From Sedimenticola thiotaurini (GTDB lineage: Bacteria; Pseudomonadota; Gammaproteobacteria; Chromatiales; Chromatiaceae): a stretch of DNA of 64,000 bases. Shown here in pieces: positions 54,543-63,904 of this stretch. The stretch is taken from contig NZ_CP011412.1 in the NCBI RefSeq assembly GCF_001007875.1, positions 930,001 to 994,000 of the forward strand. Direction: 5' to 3'. Each line of letters starts with the position of its first letter. Positions within the stretch are counted from its first letter, which is position 1. The notes under the pieces are model-generated. The model had not been told where the DNA came from and did not search any database. It was given only the letters and a program-made list of their open reading frames with translations. The translations under genes were made by a program, and so were the position numbers.

Positions 54543-56429
54543 TCAGTGCTTTTTCAGGAAAGAGTGGAACATGAGCAGTGTCCAGATACTCGCACTGTAA
54601 TCACGCATACCTGACTGATGTTGATCCACCAATGTTTCCAGATAGCGTTGATTGAACAAACCGGACTCCAACATCTCGCTACTCAGCAGGTTCGTTTTTA
54701 CTTTGTCCCGCAATGGCCCCCTGAACCAACTGGCCAGCGGGACCGCAAATCCCATCTTTTGGCGATACAGTATTTCGTTAGGCAGCATGGGCTCCAGTGC
54801 CTTTTTGAAAATATATTTCCCCTCCTTGCCTTTCAGTTTCAAGTCGGGCGACAGACCGGAAATCCAGTCAACCAGTTGGTGATCGAGAATAGGCACCCGC
54901 ACCTCCAGGGCATGGGCCATACTGGCCCGATCCACCTTGGTGAGAATATCTCCAACCAGATAGGTTTTCAGATCCAGGTATTGAACCAATGACAAGGGAT
55001 GATCCGTAGGCGCGTTCGCGGCGTGGCGCCGGAATACCTCAATGGCCTGGTAGCCCTGAAGCTCACTTTTCAACTTGTCACTGAATAGTTGACTGCGCAT
55101 CTGGTTGGAAAGAATCGATACGCTGTGCATGTAGCCCTGCAGGGTATCCCGGGCCATCGATTCAAAGGTGGATTTAGCCCGGAATATCCGCGGGGCCCAA
55201 TCGGCCTTAGGATAGATCGAGCCGAGAGTACCGAACAGTGGACGCCGGATGCTCTCCGGTATCATGGATCGCATACGCTCTTCATAGGTGTGCCAACGAT
55301 AACGCCGGTAACCGGCCAGATTCTCATCCCCGCCATCACCGGACAAAACCACTGTGACCTCTTTTTTAGCCAACTCGCAGACACGATAGGTAGGCAGTGC
55401 AGAGCTGTCGGCATAGGGTTCATCATAAAGATCAGCCAGATGGTCGATCAGATCAAAATCATCCGGGTCAACCTGCTCCACTCGATGCGCTGTTTTAAAC
55501 TGGTTCGCCACCATGGCGGCATACTGGGATTCGTTGAATTTGGGATCACCAAATGAGATCGAACAGGTATTGACCGGATCATCCGACAGCCCTGCCATCA
55601 GTCCCACCACCGCGCTGGAATCGACGCCACCGGAGAGAAATGCGCCCAGGGGCACTTCGGCGATCATCCGGATTTTTACCGCCTCCTGCAGGCGCAGTAT
55701 GAGCTCTTCACCAGCCTGCTGTTCACTCATGGGATCGTGCAGCTTGAAGCCCACGTCCCAGTACTGCTTCGGTTCCGGCATGGCCTCTCCACGACGCAGG
55801 ATAAGGCTGAACCCGGGCGAGAGCTTATGGACCCCTTTAAAGATGGTTCTGGGTTCCGGGATATAACCAAAAGTGAAATACTCCTCAACCGCTGCCGGGT
55901 CAATCTCATGGGATAACCCCGGGTGAACCTTGAGGGATTTCAGCTCTGATCCGAAGATGAACTGTCCGTCGGGAAGAAGCGAATAGAAAAGCGGTTTGAT
56001 ACCGAGCCGATCCCGGGCCAGAAACAGGGTTTGCCGGTTCCTGTCCCAGACGGCAAAGGCAAACATGCCCCGGAAACGATCGACACAGGATTCACCCCAC
56101 TGCTCCCAGGCATGCACGATAACTTCGGTATCCGAATGGGTGCGGAACTGATGCCCCAGGGATTTCAGTTCTTCAGAGAGTTGCGGAAAATTGTATATCT
56201 CGCCGTTGTAGGTGACCACAACCGAGTGATCTTCGTTGAACAGGGGTTGCTGGCCACTGGCCAGATCGATAATGGAGAGGCGACGATGGCCAAATCCAAG
56301 ACCCGCTTCAATATGAATTCCGCCTTCATCCGGCCCGCGGTGAAACTGGGTCTGATTCATCTGAGATAGCAGACGCTCGGCAATCTCACGTTGGCCTGTC
56401 GTATCAAATATCCCTACTATCCCACACAT
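54543..56429 (-). CDS. XrtA-associated amidotransferase (asparagine synthase-like, TIGR03108-like)
   Basis: A 628-residue protein. MCGIVGIFD gives the catalytic Cys2 of class-II amidotransferases. A synthase PP-loop AFLSGGVDSSAVVG follows near 265, and VLSGDGGDENLAGYRRY later. It uses glutamine as nitrogen source and ATP to amidate a carboxylate, probably a uronic acid or amino acid on the polymer precursor. It is a fixed gene of XrtA loci, next to the exosortase. Ribosome site is weak. Confidence 0.93.
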   Translation of the reverse strand: MCGIVGIFDTTGQREIAERLLSQMNQTQFHRGPDEGGIHIEAGLGFGHRRLSIIDLASGQQPLFNEDHSVVVTYNGEIYNFPQLSEELKSLGHQFRTHSDTEVIVHAWEQWGESCVDRFRGMFAFAVWDRNRQTLFLARDRLGIKPLFYSLLPDGQFIFGSELKSLKVHPGLSHEIDPAAVEEYFTFGYIPEPRTIFKGVHKLSPGFSLILRRGEAMPEPKQYWDVGFKLHDPMSEQQAGEELILRLQEAVKIRMIAEVPLGAFLSGGVDSSAVVGLMAGLSDDPVNTCSISFGDPKFNESQYAAMVANQFKTAHRVEQVDPDDFDLIDHLADLYDEPYADSSALPTYRVCELAKKEVTVVLSGDGGDENLAGYRRYRWHTYEERMRSMIPESIRRPLFGTLGSIYPKADWAPRIFRAKSTFESMARDTLQGYMHSVSILSNQMRSQLFSDKLKSELQGYQAIEVFRRHAANAPTDHPLSLVQYLDLKTYLVGDILTKVDRASMAHALEVRVPILDHQLVDWISGLSPDLKLKGKEGKYIFKKALEPMLPNEILYRQKMGFAVPLASWFRGPLRDKVKTNLLSSEMLESGLFNQRYLETLVDQHQSGMRDYSASIWTLLMFHSFLKKH

Positions 56430-56519
56430 ATATTCAGTTTCTTTTTTGATTGTTGGCCACTACAGCCAAGGTTCCATGTACGTTTTACATCCTGCAGCAG
56501 CTTCCGGATGGCATTGCTG

Positions 56520-58058
56520 CTAGTTACTGACCAGCAGATCCAGAGAGGTTTCCAACGCAGGAATCAGGTGGTCGAGAAATGCCTGTTCAGCTTGCCCAAT
56601 CTGGTTGGGTACTTCGTCCCGCGGAATGGCAATAACAATGCGGGCACTATCCTGCCTGCCGAAGGTCAGGCGGTAGAACGCTTCCAGCAGTTTTCCCCGA
56701 TAGCGACTGGCAGTATATTTATCGCCAATACGATACCAGGACAACACCTGGTAGGCGTGATCTCCACCCTTTATCGTAAACTGGTCAATGGGCAACGGCT
56801 CCCCATTGACCTGTATCGTCACTTTACTCTTTTGGGTAATGCGCCACTTCTTCTCATCCATGGCGAGCAATAGATTTTGACTATTGATCAGTTCCACACC
56901 CTTCTTTCGTTGGGCGTAGTATCCCACAGAGACCTCAACCCGTTCCGATCCATGCTGATACTGCCGATGAACAATCTCACTGGCACCCAGAAAATGGGGT
57001 AGCCAGGCCGAATCAGATACCGGCTCACCAACCCAGCCGGCAAATCCGTCCGGTAACTCCAGTTGTTGCTCCACAACCAGAGCCTGTCGATTATCCATGG
57101 TGTAAGCCAGTACGGGCCAGACCGACGCAGCCAACAGAATCATAATCAAAGCGGAGCGCGGTCTGCTGCTGTTGTGCAGTGAATGGGCAGGTTGATTATC
57201 CGCCTTTGCCGGCTGCTCGTGGGGATCCCGCCAGAACGCGCCAATGGAGAAAAGAATCAGCATAACCAGGCCAAAAAACAACCAGCCGTAGATCAGATGA
57301 TCCACCCCAGTGGCAATTTTCATATCGCTCATATGACCCAGCATGACGATGATGTACGCCCGCAAGCTGTTGGCGATTATCGGGACAATGGTGGCTGCGA
57401 TGATAAACAGGATCCGCTTGGTTAAACGGCTGTAAGTTAAATAGGCATACAAAGCGCCCAGTGTCACCGAGGCGATCAGGTAACGCACACCACTGCACGC
57501 CTCAACTACAGACCAATTACCGGAAGGAAGTGAAAAAAACAGCCCTTCCCGATAAACGGGAATACCGGTCAACTTGATCAGGTACACGGTTGCCGTTGCG
57601 GTGACCTCCATCAACGGCGCCACCAGATCCTCTCCCATCGGCACCGCGAAAAAGAGAAATGCCAGGGGGAATGCCAGCGCCCAGGTAACCCTGTTTCCCA
57701 GCAGGGTCCATATGGCAAATATGAGAATGGCAACCAGCGCCAGTTGCTGAACCACCAGAGCATCGGCAAGATAACCCGCCAGCCACAGAAAACCTCCACC
57801 CAGCAGCAGCACCAATACCCGGTATTCTGGCTGTGGAACCAGTCGCTGCAGGCTTGAGCGCTTTTCCCAGATCAGCCAGAGAGTAATCGGTACAATGATA
57901 AAACCGTGCGCAAAGGTTTCTGAACGGTACCAGATAGAGACCATTGACCAGGCCGTCTCGTAAAACAGACCCAGGATGGCGACAATCAACAAGACGGTCA
58001 TAACCAATACCGTAGGCCAACTGGACGTTCCAGAATACACTTCCCTTTGGGTGCTCAT
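56520..58058 (-). CDS. xrtA: Exosortase A with C-terminal EpsI domain
   Basis: A 512-residue inner-membrane transpeptidase-like protein. Residues about 15-290 are the exosortase core with the catalytic Cys in VVEACSGVRYL, Arg in ANSLRAYIIV and His in GVDHLIYGWLFFG. Residues about 310-512 are an EpsI-type periplasmic domain (FAGWVGEP, VGYYAQRKKG, HAYQVLSWYRI). XrtA cleaves PEP-CTERM proteins, such as that at 6290-7180, and probably joins them to a sorted surface. ATG at 58058 gives the family N-terminus (MSTQREVYS); the frame extends to 58106 into the upstream gene. Four bases separate it from the glycosyltransferase stop. Confidence 0.97.
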   Translation of the reverse strand: MSTQREVYSGTSSWPTVLVMTVLLIVAILGLFYETAWSMVSIWYRSETFAHGFIIVPITLWLIWEKRSSLQRLVPQPEYRVLVLLLGGGFLWLAGYLADALVVQQLALVAILIFAIWTLLGNRVTWALAFPLAFLFFAVPMGEDLVAPLMEVTATATVYLIKLTGIPVYREGLFFSLPSGNWSVVEACSGVRYLIASVTLGALYAYLTYSRLTKRILFIIAATIVPIIANSLRAYIIVMLGHMSDMKIATGVDHLIYGWLFFGLVMLILFSIGAFWRDPHEQPAKADNQPAHSLHNSSRPRSALIMILLAASVWPVLAYTMDNRQALVVEQQLELPDGFAGWVGEPVSDSAWLPHFLGASEIVHRQYQHGSERVEVSVGYYAQRKKGVELINSQNLLLAMDEKKWRITQKSKVTIQVNGEPLPIDQFTIKGGDHAYQVLSWYRIGDKYTASRYRGKLLEAFYRLTFGRQDSARIVIAIPRDEVPNQIGQAEQAFLDHLIPALETSLDLLVSN

Positions 58059-58062
58059 AGAC

Positions 58063-59280
58063 TCAAACAGTACTCCCTTTTTTAGCCTCCAGCCATTGAC
58101 ATACAATCGGCAGATTAGCCTCCCAACTGAAATCTTTTTTCACACGGGCGCGGGCATCCCTGCCCAGACCATCATAAGCGCCGGAGACCAGTCTTGGGAT
58201 ATAGGAGAGAATTTCTTTTGCACTGTTAGCCAGCAATAGCTCCTTGCCCGGCTCCGCATGGATGCCTTCATATCCCTGGTCACTGACGATCACCGGTTTC
58301 TCCATCGCCATCGCCTCAAGAACCTTGTTCTGAATACCCCGGGCAATTCGCATGGGCGCCACAGCGGCCCTGGCGAATTGGAGATAGGGCCGGATATCTT
58401 CCACCCGGCCGGTCACTTCGACCCGATCCAGCCGGGCCAGTTGCTTAACCGACTCACTGGGATTGCTACCGACAATATAAAAGCGTGCCTGGGGTACCAG
58501 TCGGGATATTTCTGGAAAAACCTCTTTGGCGAACCAGGCTACCGCATCAATATTCGGCCAGTAATCCATGGCGCCGGTAAATACCAGCACTTCATCACCT
58601 TCCTGATAGGGATTCACAAACTCCTTTGAAGGGGCAAAGTATTCCGTATCCACACCATTATTGTAATAGTCGATATTTTCCTGTTCAGAGGAGATGAGAT
58701 CCCGAAACAGGGCAGCCTCTGCGGACGAGACAAACAGGCTGGCGTCAAATACGCCGGCGAGAGATCGTTCATAGGCGAACAGTTTATCCGCCTCCCGGCG
58801 ATATACCCAACTCATGGGCCACTGCTTCTTCATGGCATACTGGCGCCACTTATCTGAATCGATATCGACAAAATCGATCACCCGGCGCTCCAGGCTGGCA
58901 AGGTGAGGCGTGACATACTGCGCCATGGCGGACGAATAGACTATGACCCGTGTTATCTGCTGCTCAGCCACTACCTCTTCAACCCACTGACCCATTTTCC
59001 GGTCGGCGTAATAGGGAACAGTCAAGGGCTCGCCCTGCAACAAGCCTTTTATGCTTTTGACGCGAGCCTTGCGGGGATTCAATGGAACAAAACAGCACCC
59101 ATCACACTCTGTTTCCAACCGCGACACATAGGTCCAATCGTGAGGGTCATCTATAAATGCGCCCAGGAACACCCGGTAGTGTTGGCTAAGATAGCGCAAC
59201 AGATGGTAAGAACGGATCTTATCCCCCTTGTTGGGGGGATAGGGAATCCGGTGAACCAGGTAGAGCAGTGCGGGTTGCAT
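58063..59280 (-). CDS. Glycosyltransferase, TIGR03087-like (XrtA-associated)
   Basis: A 405-residue GT-B enzyme. YLVHRIPYPPNKGDKIRSYH at the start is the hallmark of the TIGR03087/stp1 family found next to xrtA. RGIQNKVLEAMAMEKPVIVS is the sugar-binding site. It stands seven bases after the FemAB gene and four before xrtA, so all three are translated together. Probably acts early in the repeat unit; sugar unknown. Confidence 0.93.
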   Translation of the reverse strand: MQPALLYLVHRIPYPPNKGDKIRSYHLLRYLSQHYRVFLGAFIDDPHDWTYVSRLETECDGCCFVPLNPRKARVKSIKGLLQGEPLTVPYYADRKMGQWVEEVVAEQQITRVIVYSSAMAQYVTPHLASLERRVIDFVDIDSDKWRQYAMKKQWPMSWVYRREADKLFAYERSLAGVFDASLFVSSAEAALFRDLISSEQENIDYYNNGVDTEYFAPSKEFVNPYQEGDEVLVFTGAMDYWPNIDAVAWFAKEVFPEISRLVPQARFYIVGSNPSESVKQLARLDRVEVTGRVEDIRPYLQFARAAVAPMRIARGIQNKVLEAMAMEKPVIVSDQGYEGIHAEPGKELLLANSAKEILSYIPRLVSGAYDGLGRDARARVKKDFSWEANLPIVCQWLEAKKGSTV

Positions 59281-59287
59281 TGAGTAG

Positions 59288-60340
59288 TCAGCCCAGTTTT
59301 CTGGCTAACAGTGGACCGATAGCATTGGCTATCGGCAAGGGCAGTCTCTGCCAGGCCTTGATGAGCATCTGGTACTTGGGATTGTTTGGATTGACTTCCG
59401 GAACCTCGGATGCCTTAACCAGATAGTATTCATAATGCAGCGGTTCCGGCGTAAATCCCCAGTTCTTTTTGAAGCTGTAGGATCCGGCCCCCACTTTGCT
59501 ACGACCATAGTCAAAAATCCGGATACCTCGCTCGCCACAGCGTCGCATCAGCTCCCAGTACATGAAATCGTTACCCTTCAGATTTCTTGCCAGCGGGATA
59601 CTGCCTCCATAGTAGGGCAGGACCTCATCCCGGAAATAGAAACTCATGACGGCAGCGATATCCTGGCCTTCATGGGTGACGACCAACACGTCGCAATCCT
59701 CACAAAATACTTCCCGCAGTACACGGAAGTATTTCAATGGCATGACTGGCGTACCCAGATTGCGAACACTCTCGGAATAGATACGGAAAAACCTGTCGCA
59801 CCCTGATACGGTTTCAGCGCTCAAACCTGCCTTGATCCCTTTCCGGACCATGGCACGCTGCTTCCTCGGAATCGCCTTCAGATTCTCATCCGGATCGGCG
59901 GATATCTCTTTTCTGAAAGTGACATATAAATCTTTCACCGGCCATCCTGCGTCGGAAGGCGTTCGGTTCTTCAATTCCAACGCATCCACGCCCAGTTTAT
60001 CAGCCAGATCACAGGCAGCCTGTCTCAGGCTGGTTGCCGATGCTTCATCGTCCGCAACTACCCCACCATAAACACAGAAAGGCACTGAACTGAGTGTGTT
60101 GCCAAACAACAGGCTCTTCAGCTGTCCCAGGGGTAAAACCCCGGTGATTTTTCCGGCCCGCTCACTGTAGAGAAAATAGACCGGATACCCGAATGCCCGC
60201 TCAATTACCTCTTTCCAACCGGACAGATGAAAAAAAGTACCATCTGTCGATTCCTTAACATACTGATCCCAACGTGCGTAGTTGGATTGGTCGAGATGCT
60301 GAACCGTGACTACGTCACTCTCTGTTACTGTCGATTGCAT
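59288..60340 (-). CDS. FemAB-like protein, XrtA/PEP-CTERM-associated (TIGR03019-like)
   Basis: A 350-residue double-GNAT protein. Landmarks: TFFHLSGWKEVIERAFGYPV, FCVYGGVVADD, IPRKQRAMVRKGIKAGL and FDYGRSKVGAGSYSFKKNWG. These are typical of the FemAB-related proteins of XrtA loci. It may transfer an aminoacyl or acyl group to the polysaccharide precursor. AGGA before the ATG sets the start. A second, less typical FemAB-like gene is at 36273. Confidence 0.92.
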   Translation of the reverse strand: MQSTVTESDVVTVQHLDQSNYARWDQYVKESTDGTFFHLSGWKEVIERAFGYPVYFLYSERAGKITGVLPLGQLKSLLFGNTLSSVPFCVYGGVVADDEASATSLRQAACDLADKLGVDALELKNRTPSDAGWPVKDLYVTFRKEISADPDENLKAIPRKQRAMVRKGIKAGLSAETVSGCDRFFRIYSESVRNLGTPVMPLKYFRVLREVFCEDCDVLVVTHEGQDIAAVMSFYFRDEVLPYYGGSIPLARNLKGNDFMYWELMRRCGERGIRIFDYGRSKVGAGSYSFKKNWGFTPEPLHYEYYLVKASEVPEVNPNNPKYQMLIKAWQRLPLPIANAIGPLLARKLG

Positions 60341-60398
60341 TGTTATCCTGTTACCCGGCTAATCCAGATCCTGTTCCCTTGGTACTGTGCTTGATGCG

Positions 60399-61274
60399 TT
60401 ACAACCGGGCCGAGGACAAAAATATCTGGTCCATTCGACCCCATTGAAAATCAGCAAACAGGCGATTCAGCCGGTTTTCCGTGTGATTGAGATTCAGATA
60501 ATGCCTGAATCTTGTTTTCAAACTGATGTCTTGCTGGCGAGGCTGGCCCGGATCAATCTCCCAGGGGTGGAAGTAAAAAATCCCTGGTTGTTGCTCCAGG
60601 TTGTTCACTTTACGCAATAAGGCTCTGGAAAAAGCATAAGGAAAAAAGCGGAAGTAGCCACCACCGCCGGCGGGCAACCTGCGGTTAAAAATATACGAGG
60701 TGGTTATGGGAATTTCCAGAAAGTCCGAATCCTCGATGGGATGGTAGGCAAAGCGGGGAGCCGACGGCATACCATAATGATCATGGGAGATCGGATAGAT
60801 ACTGGAACTGTATCGATAACCGGCCTGCATCAGCGCTTCATGCGCCCAGAGATTACCAGCACCAATGGAATAGCTGGGCGCACGGTAGCCAATCACCGGA
60901 GTGCCCCCAATATCCTCCAGGAGCTTCTTGGTATCGATAACCTCTTCAACGAACTCATCCCTACCCTGGCCACTGGCACGTTTATGCCAGTAGCTGTGGC
61001 AAGCCAGTTCATGGCCCGCTTCCACCAGGGACCGAACAATACCGGGGTAGCGTTCAGCTATCCATCCCAGGGTAAAAAATGTCGCCTTGATACCGTGCCT
61101 TTCCAGTAAAGCGAGAATAGTTTCCAGATTCCGTTCAACCCGACACTCCTGCTGATCCCAGGTTGACCGGTCGAAGCGTTGTTCAAATGCAGAGACCTGG
61201 AAATAGTCTTCCACATCGATAGTCATCGCATTGGTAATGAGGCGCTGCGATCTGGTCTGATCGGACACTGTCAC
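60399..61274 (-). CDS. Polysaccharide deacetylase, XrtA-associated (TIGR03006-like)
   Basis: A 291-residue CE4-type deacetylase. N-terminal AMTIDVEDYFQVSAFE and ACHSYWHKRA are landmarks of the XrtA-associated family; a catalytic Asp lies in TIDVEDYF and the His pair in HELACHSYWH. Start is GTG at 61274, overlapping the wecB stop by four bases. N-deacetylation of the polymer is likely, as in PgaB-type systems. Cytoplasmic or periplasmic location is uncertain because no signal peptide is seen. Confidence 0.92.
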   Translation of the reverse strand: MTVSDQTRSQRLITNAMTIDVEDYFQVSAFEQRFDRSTWDQQECRVERNLETILALLERHGIKATFFTLGWIAERYPGIVRSLVEAGHELACHSYWHKRASGQGRDEFVEEVIDTKKLLEDIGGTPVIGYRAPSYSIGAGNLWAHEALMQAGYRYSSSIYPISHDHYGMPSAPRFAYHPIEDSDFLEIPITTSYIFNRRLPAGGGGYFRFFPYAFSRALLRKVNNLEQQPGIFYFHPWEIDPGQPRQQDISLKTRFRHYLNLNHTENRLNRLFADFQWGRMDQIFLSSARL

Positions 61275-62431
61275 TCTACCTCTGCAGCTTCAGAGATCTG
61301 CCCCTGGCTCCACTGGATAACCACTTCAGCAATCCGTTCAGCGGCGCAGCCATCCCAATATTCGGGAACCCTGCCCCGCTTACCACCGTTGGCCAGTACG
61401 TCATCAAAACATGCACGAATCTTCTGCGGGTCAATACCGACAATTGTATTGGTTCCTTCATCGACGGTGATTGGGCGTTCGGTATTTTCCCGCAGAGTAA
61501 TACAAGGCACACCCAGGGCCGTGGTCTCTTCCTGGATACCACCCGAATCGGTCAATACCAGCCTGGCCTGTTTCATTAATCCAAGCATCTCCAGATAACC
61601 CTGGGGTGGTAACTGCAGAATACGTGGGGAATCAAGCATAGCTTCCAGTCCGAACTCTTTGACCCGTTGCGCTGTACGGGGATGAACCGGAAATGCCACA
61701 GGCAACCGCTCACTGATAGCTTTCAGTTCCGTCAGCAGAGTCTTGAGATTGACGGGGTTATCTACGTTGGAGGGTCGATGCAGCGTAACCAATCCATAGC
61801 CGGCTTCAAAAGCCGGCAGATCAATCGCCTCACCCGCCTTGGAAAACAGGTTCATTGGTTCCACCGCGCGATCCAGGTTGTAGCGCAGCGTATCGATCAT
61901 GACATTGCCGACAAAATGTATACGATCGGCTGAAATCCCTTCCCGCAACAGATTCGCTTCAGCGCTTCTTTCCGTGGTAAACAGCAGATCAGAGATCTGG
62001 TCGGTCAGGACCCGATTAACCTCTTCAGGCATACCACGATCATAACTGCGCAGGCCAGCCTCCACGTGGATTACCGGAATACCTTTCTTGACCGCTACAA
62101 GAGCACAGGAAATGGTGGAATTCACGTCGCCCAGCACCAGTACCGCGGTCGGCTGTAACTCATCAAGAACCGGCTCAAAACGGAGCATGATCTCGGCCGT
62201 TTGTACGGCGTGGCTACCGGAGCCGACCCCCAGGTCGATATCCGGTTCGGGAATATGCAGCTGGTCAAAAAAGGACTTTTTCATAGCCGCATCATAATGC
62301 TGGCCAGTGTGCAGTAGTGTCGCTTTTATACGGTCACTGTGCCGTTCAAACACCCGCATAATGGGGGCGATTTTCATAAAGTTGGGACGCGCCCCAACAA
62401 TACAGAGTATCTTGGCGATTTTTCCGGGCAT
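61271..62431 (-). CDS. wecB: UDP-N-acetylglucosamine 2-epimerase (non-hydrolysing)
   Basis: A 386-residue GT-B-fold enzyme that interconverts UDP-GlcNAc and UDP-ManNAc. The motifs VGARPNFMKIAPIMR, LHTGQHYD, HVEAGLRSYDRGMPEE and TDSGGIQEE are all canonical. It supplies ManNAc or its uronic acid to the polymer. ManNAcUA needs a dehydrogenase (wecC), which is not seen in the window. Coupled to the deacetylase by a 4-base overlap; 18 bases after the outer-membrane protein stop. Confidence 0.95.
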   Translation of the reverse strand: MPGKIAKILCIVGARPNFMKIAPIMRVFERHSDRIKATLLHTGQHYDAAMKKSFFDQLHIPEPDIDLGVGSGSHAVQTAEIMLRFEPVLDELQPTAVLVLGDVNSTISCALVAVKKGIPVIHVEAGLRSYDRGMPEEVNRVLTDQISDLLFTTERSAEANLLREGISADRIHFVGNVMIDTLRYNLDRAVEPMNLFSKAGEAIDLPAFEAGYGLVTLHRPSNVDNPVNLKTLLTELKAISERLPVAFPVHPRTAQRVKEFGLEAMLDSPRILQLPPQGYLEMLGLMKQARLVLTDSGGIQEETTALGVPCITLRENTERPITVDEGTNTIVGIDPQKIRACFDDVLANGGKRGRVPEYWDGCAAERIAEVVIQWSQGQISEAAEVE

Positions 62432-62449
62432 AATTGTTGAACCGATTGT

Positions 62450-63892
62450 TTACAGGGTGTGAGTCAGTGTCAGAGAGAGGCGATTTTCCTGATAGTCCTG
62501 CCCGGCCTGATTTGAGCTTCGATCAGTAAAGCTGTAATTGAATCGCAGATTGGTCTTTTGACCCAATTGACGATTGATCCCTGCCTGCAGTCTCCAGAAA
62601 TCGTTTTCCCGATTCCCGGTTCCGCTCTCTTCCTGCTGATCCCAGTTCAGGCTGACGTCGCCCGACACCTTGTCCGACAGGGTACGGCTTAACGATGCGC
62701 CAAGCCCCATGGTGGATACTTCACGAGTTGAATCCTGGTAGGTCTGTTCAGACATGTCCGCACTCAGTGTCAGCGTTGTGCGCCGGCCCCGGACGCTGTA
62801 ACTGAGGGCAAAGCGTTCGTCGACAAAGGTGCTGAGTCCGATACTCGGCAGATCGAGTGTAATCAGATAGGGATCGCCTGTGACAGGGTGTGGTATGAAA
62901 TTACCAAACTCATCAGTAGCAAGAAACACCACCTGATTGCTCAGCAGAGTGGTGGAATCGGTCAGTTCAGTGGTATAGCTGGCGGTTAATACTGACCGTT
63001 TCGACTTGTGAGTCAGGCTCAAACGCTTGGTGGTGCCGAAAAACCGTTCACCACCGCCAATTTCAAGCTGTGTCCTGGCACTGGGGGTCCAGCGCACACC
63101 AACATCCCAGATGGAGCCATCCTGACTCGACTGAACAGAGGTAAAGTCATTGGATTCGGTACCCACTGTTCCATTTATCTGCCATTGACGGTTGATCTGA
63201 TAACCGAGGAGCAGATTCGCCGTTCTGAACTCGCTCACCTCCCCCTGGCTGTTATCGGTTGACTTGTCGCTGGCATTTACCCGCCAGCTCCAATCCGCGA
63301 ATTCAGGGCCACTGGCTACCGATAGGGAAAATTCGTCACTACTGGTATCACTCAGGTTGTTTTCCGAATGATTCAGCTCGTTGTAAGTGTAACGGAGTTC
63401 CGTGTCTGCAATGCCTTTGAAACGGCTTTTCAGGTAGGGACTGATTCTGTAGTTGTAGCTTGTGGTTCTGTTGGTGCTGTTGCTCAGGTTATCTATACCC
63501 GACACACTGAGTGAATCAATGGCATTCTGGGTTGCAGTGGCCGAAAGGTCGATAAACGCCAACCGTTCATAAAGTTCCGCATTGGCATTGGCCTGTAGAC
63601 GGGGATTTACGGTATCGGTATTGCCACCCTGCCCGTTGATCTCCAGCGCACCGGTCAGGTCAAGACTGGCACGCCCCCCCTTTCCATGCAGAGAAACACT
63701 GGGGGTCAGGGTTGCGGTCAGTTCGCCCTGTTTTGCAGTATCGGACAGATTGACATTGTCCGAATAGACAGCTCCAGCGCTTACAGAGGCCGTCCGACTC
63801 CACTCCGCAGCAGAGGCTGTTACGGGCGAAAACAGTACCCCGCTACCCAACAGGCAATGAAACAGTATTGACGCTCTCTCCCCTTTGACCAT
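62450..63892 (-). CDS. Outer-membrane beta-barrel protein, XrtA-associated (TIGR03016-like)
   Basis: A 480-residue exported protein: signal peptide to about residue 29 (SPVTASAAEWSR), then alternating strands with many Thr, Ser, Asn and aromatic residues to a terminal barrel-closing strand (LSLTLTHTL at the end). Length and pattern match the TIGR03016 family found between the tyrosine kinase and wecB in XrtA loci. It probably forms the outer-membrane part of the export path. Starts 12 bases after the upstream stop. Confidence 0.9.
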   Translation of the reverse strand: MVKGERASILFHCLLGSGVLFSPVTASAAEWSRTASVSAGAVYSDNVNLSDTAKQGELTATLTPSVSLHGKGGRASLDLTGALEINGQGGNTDTVNPRLQANANAELYERLAFIDLSATATQNAIDSLSVSGIDNLSNSTNRTTSYNYRISPYLKSRFKGIADTELRYTYNELNHSENNLSDTSSDEFSLSVASGPEFADWSWRVNASDKSTDNSQGEVSEFRTANLLLGYQINRQWQINGTVGTESNDFTSVQSSQDGSIWDVGVRWTPSARTQLEIGGGERFFGTTKRLSLTHKSKRSVLTASYTTELTDSTTLLSNQVVFLATDEFGNFIPHPVTGDPYLITLDLPSIGLSTFVDERFALSYSVRGRRTTLTLSADMSEQTYQDSTREVSTMGLGASLSRTLSDKVSGDVSLNWDQQEESGTGNRENDFWRLQAGINRQLGQKTNLRFNYSFTDRSSNQAGQDYQENRLSLTLTHTL

Positions 63893-63904
63893 CAGATTGA
63901 GCCC

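Noticed and set aside
56493-56520. GCAGCA/TGCTGC hairpin just downstream of xrtA
   Set aside because: No U-run and a long loop, so neither a terminator nor a proven regulatory hairpin.
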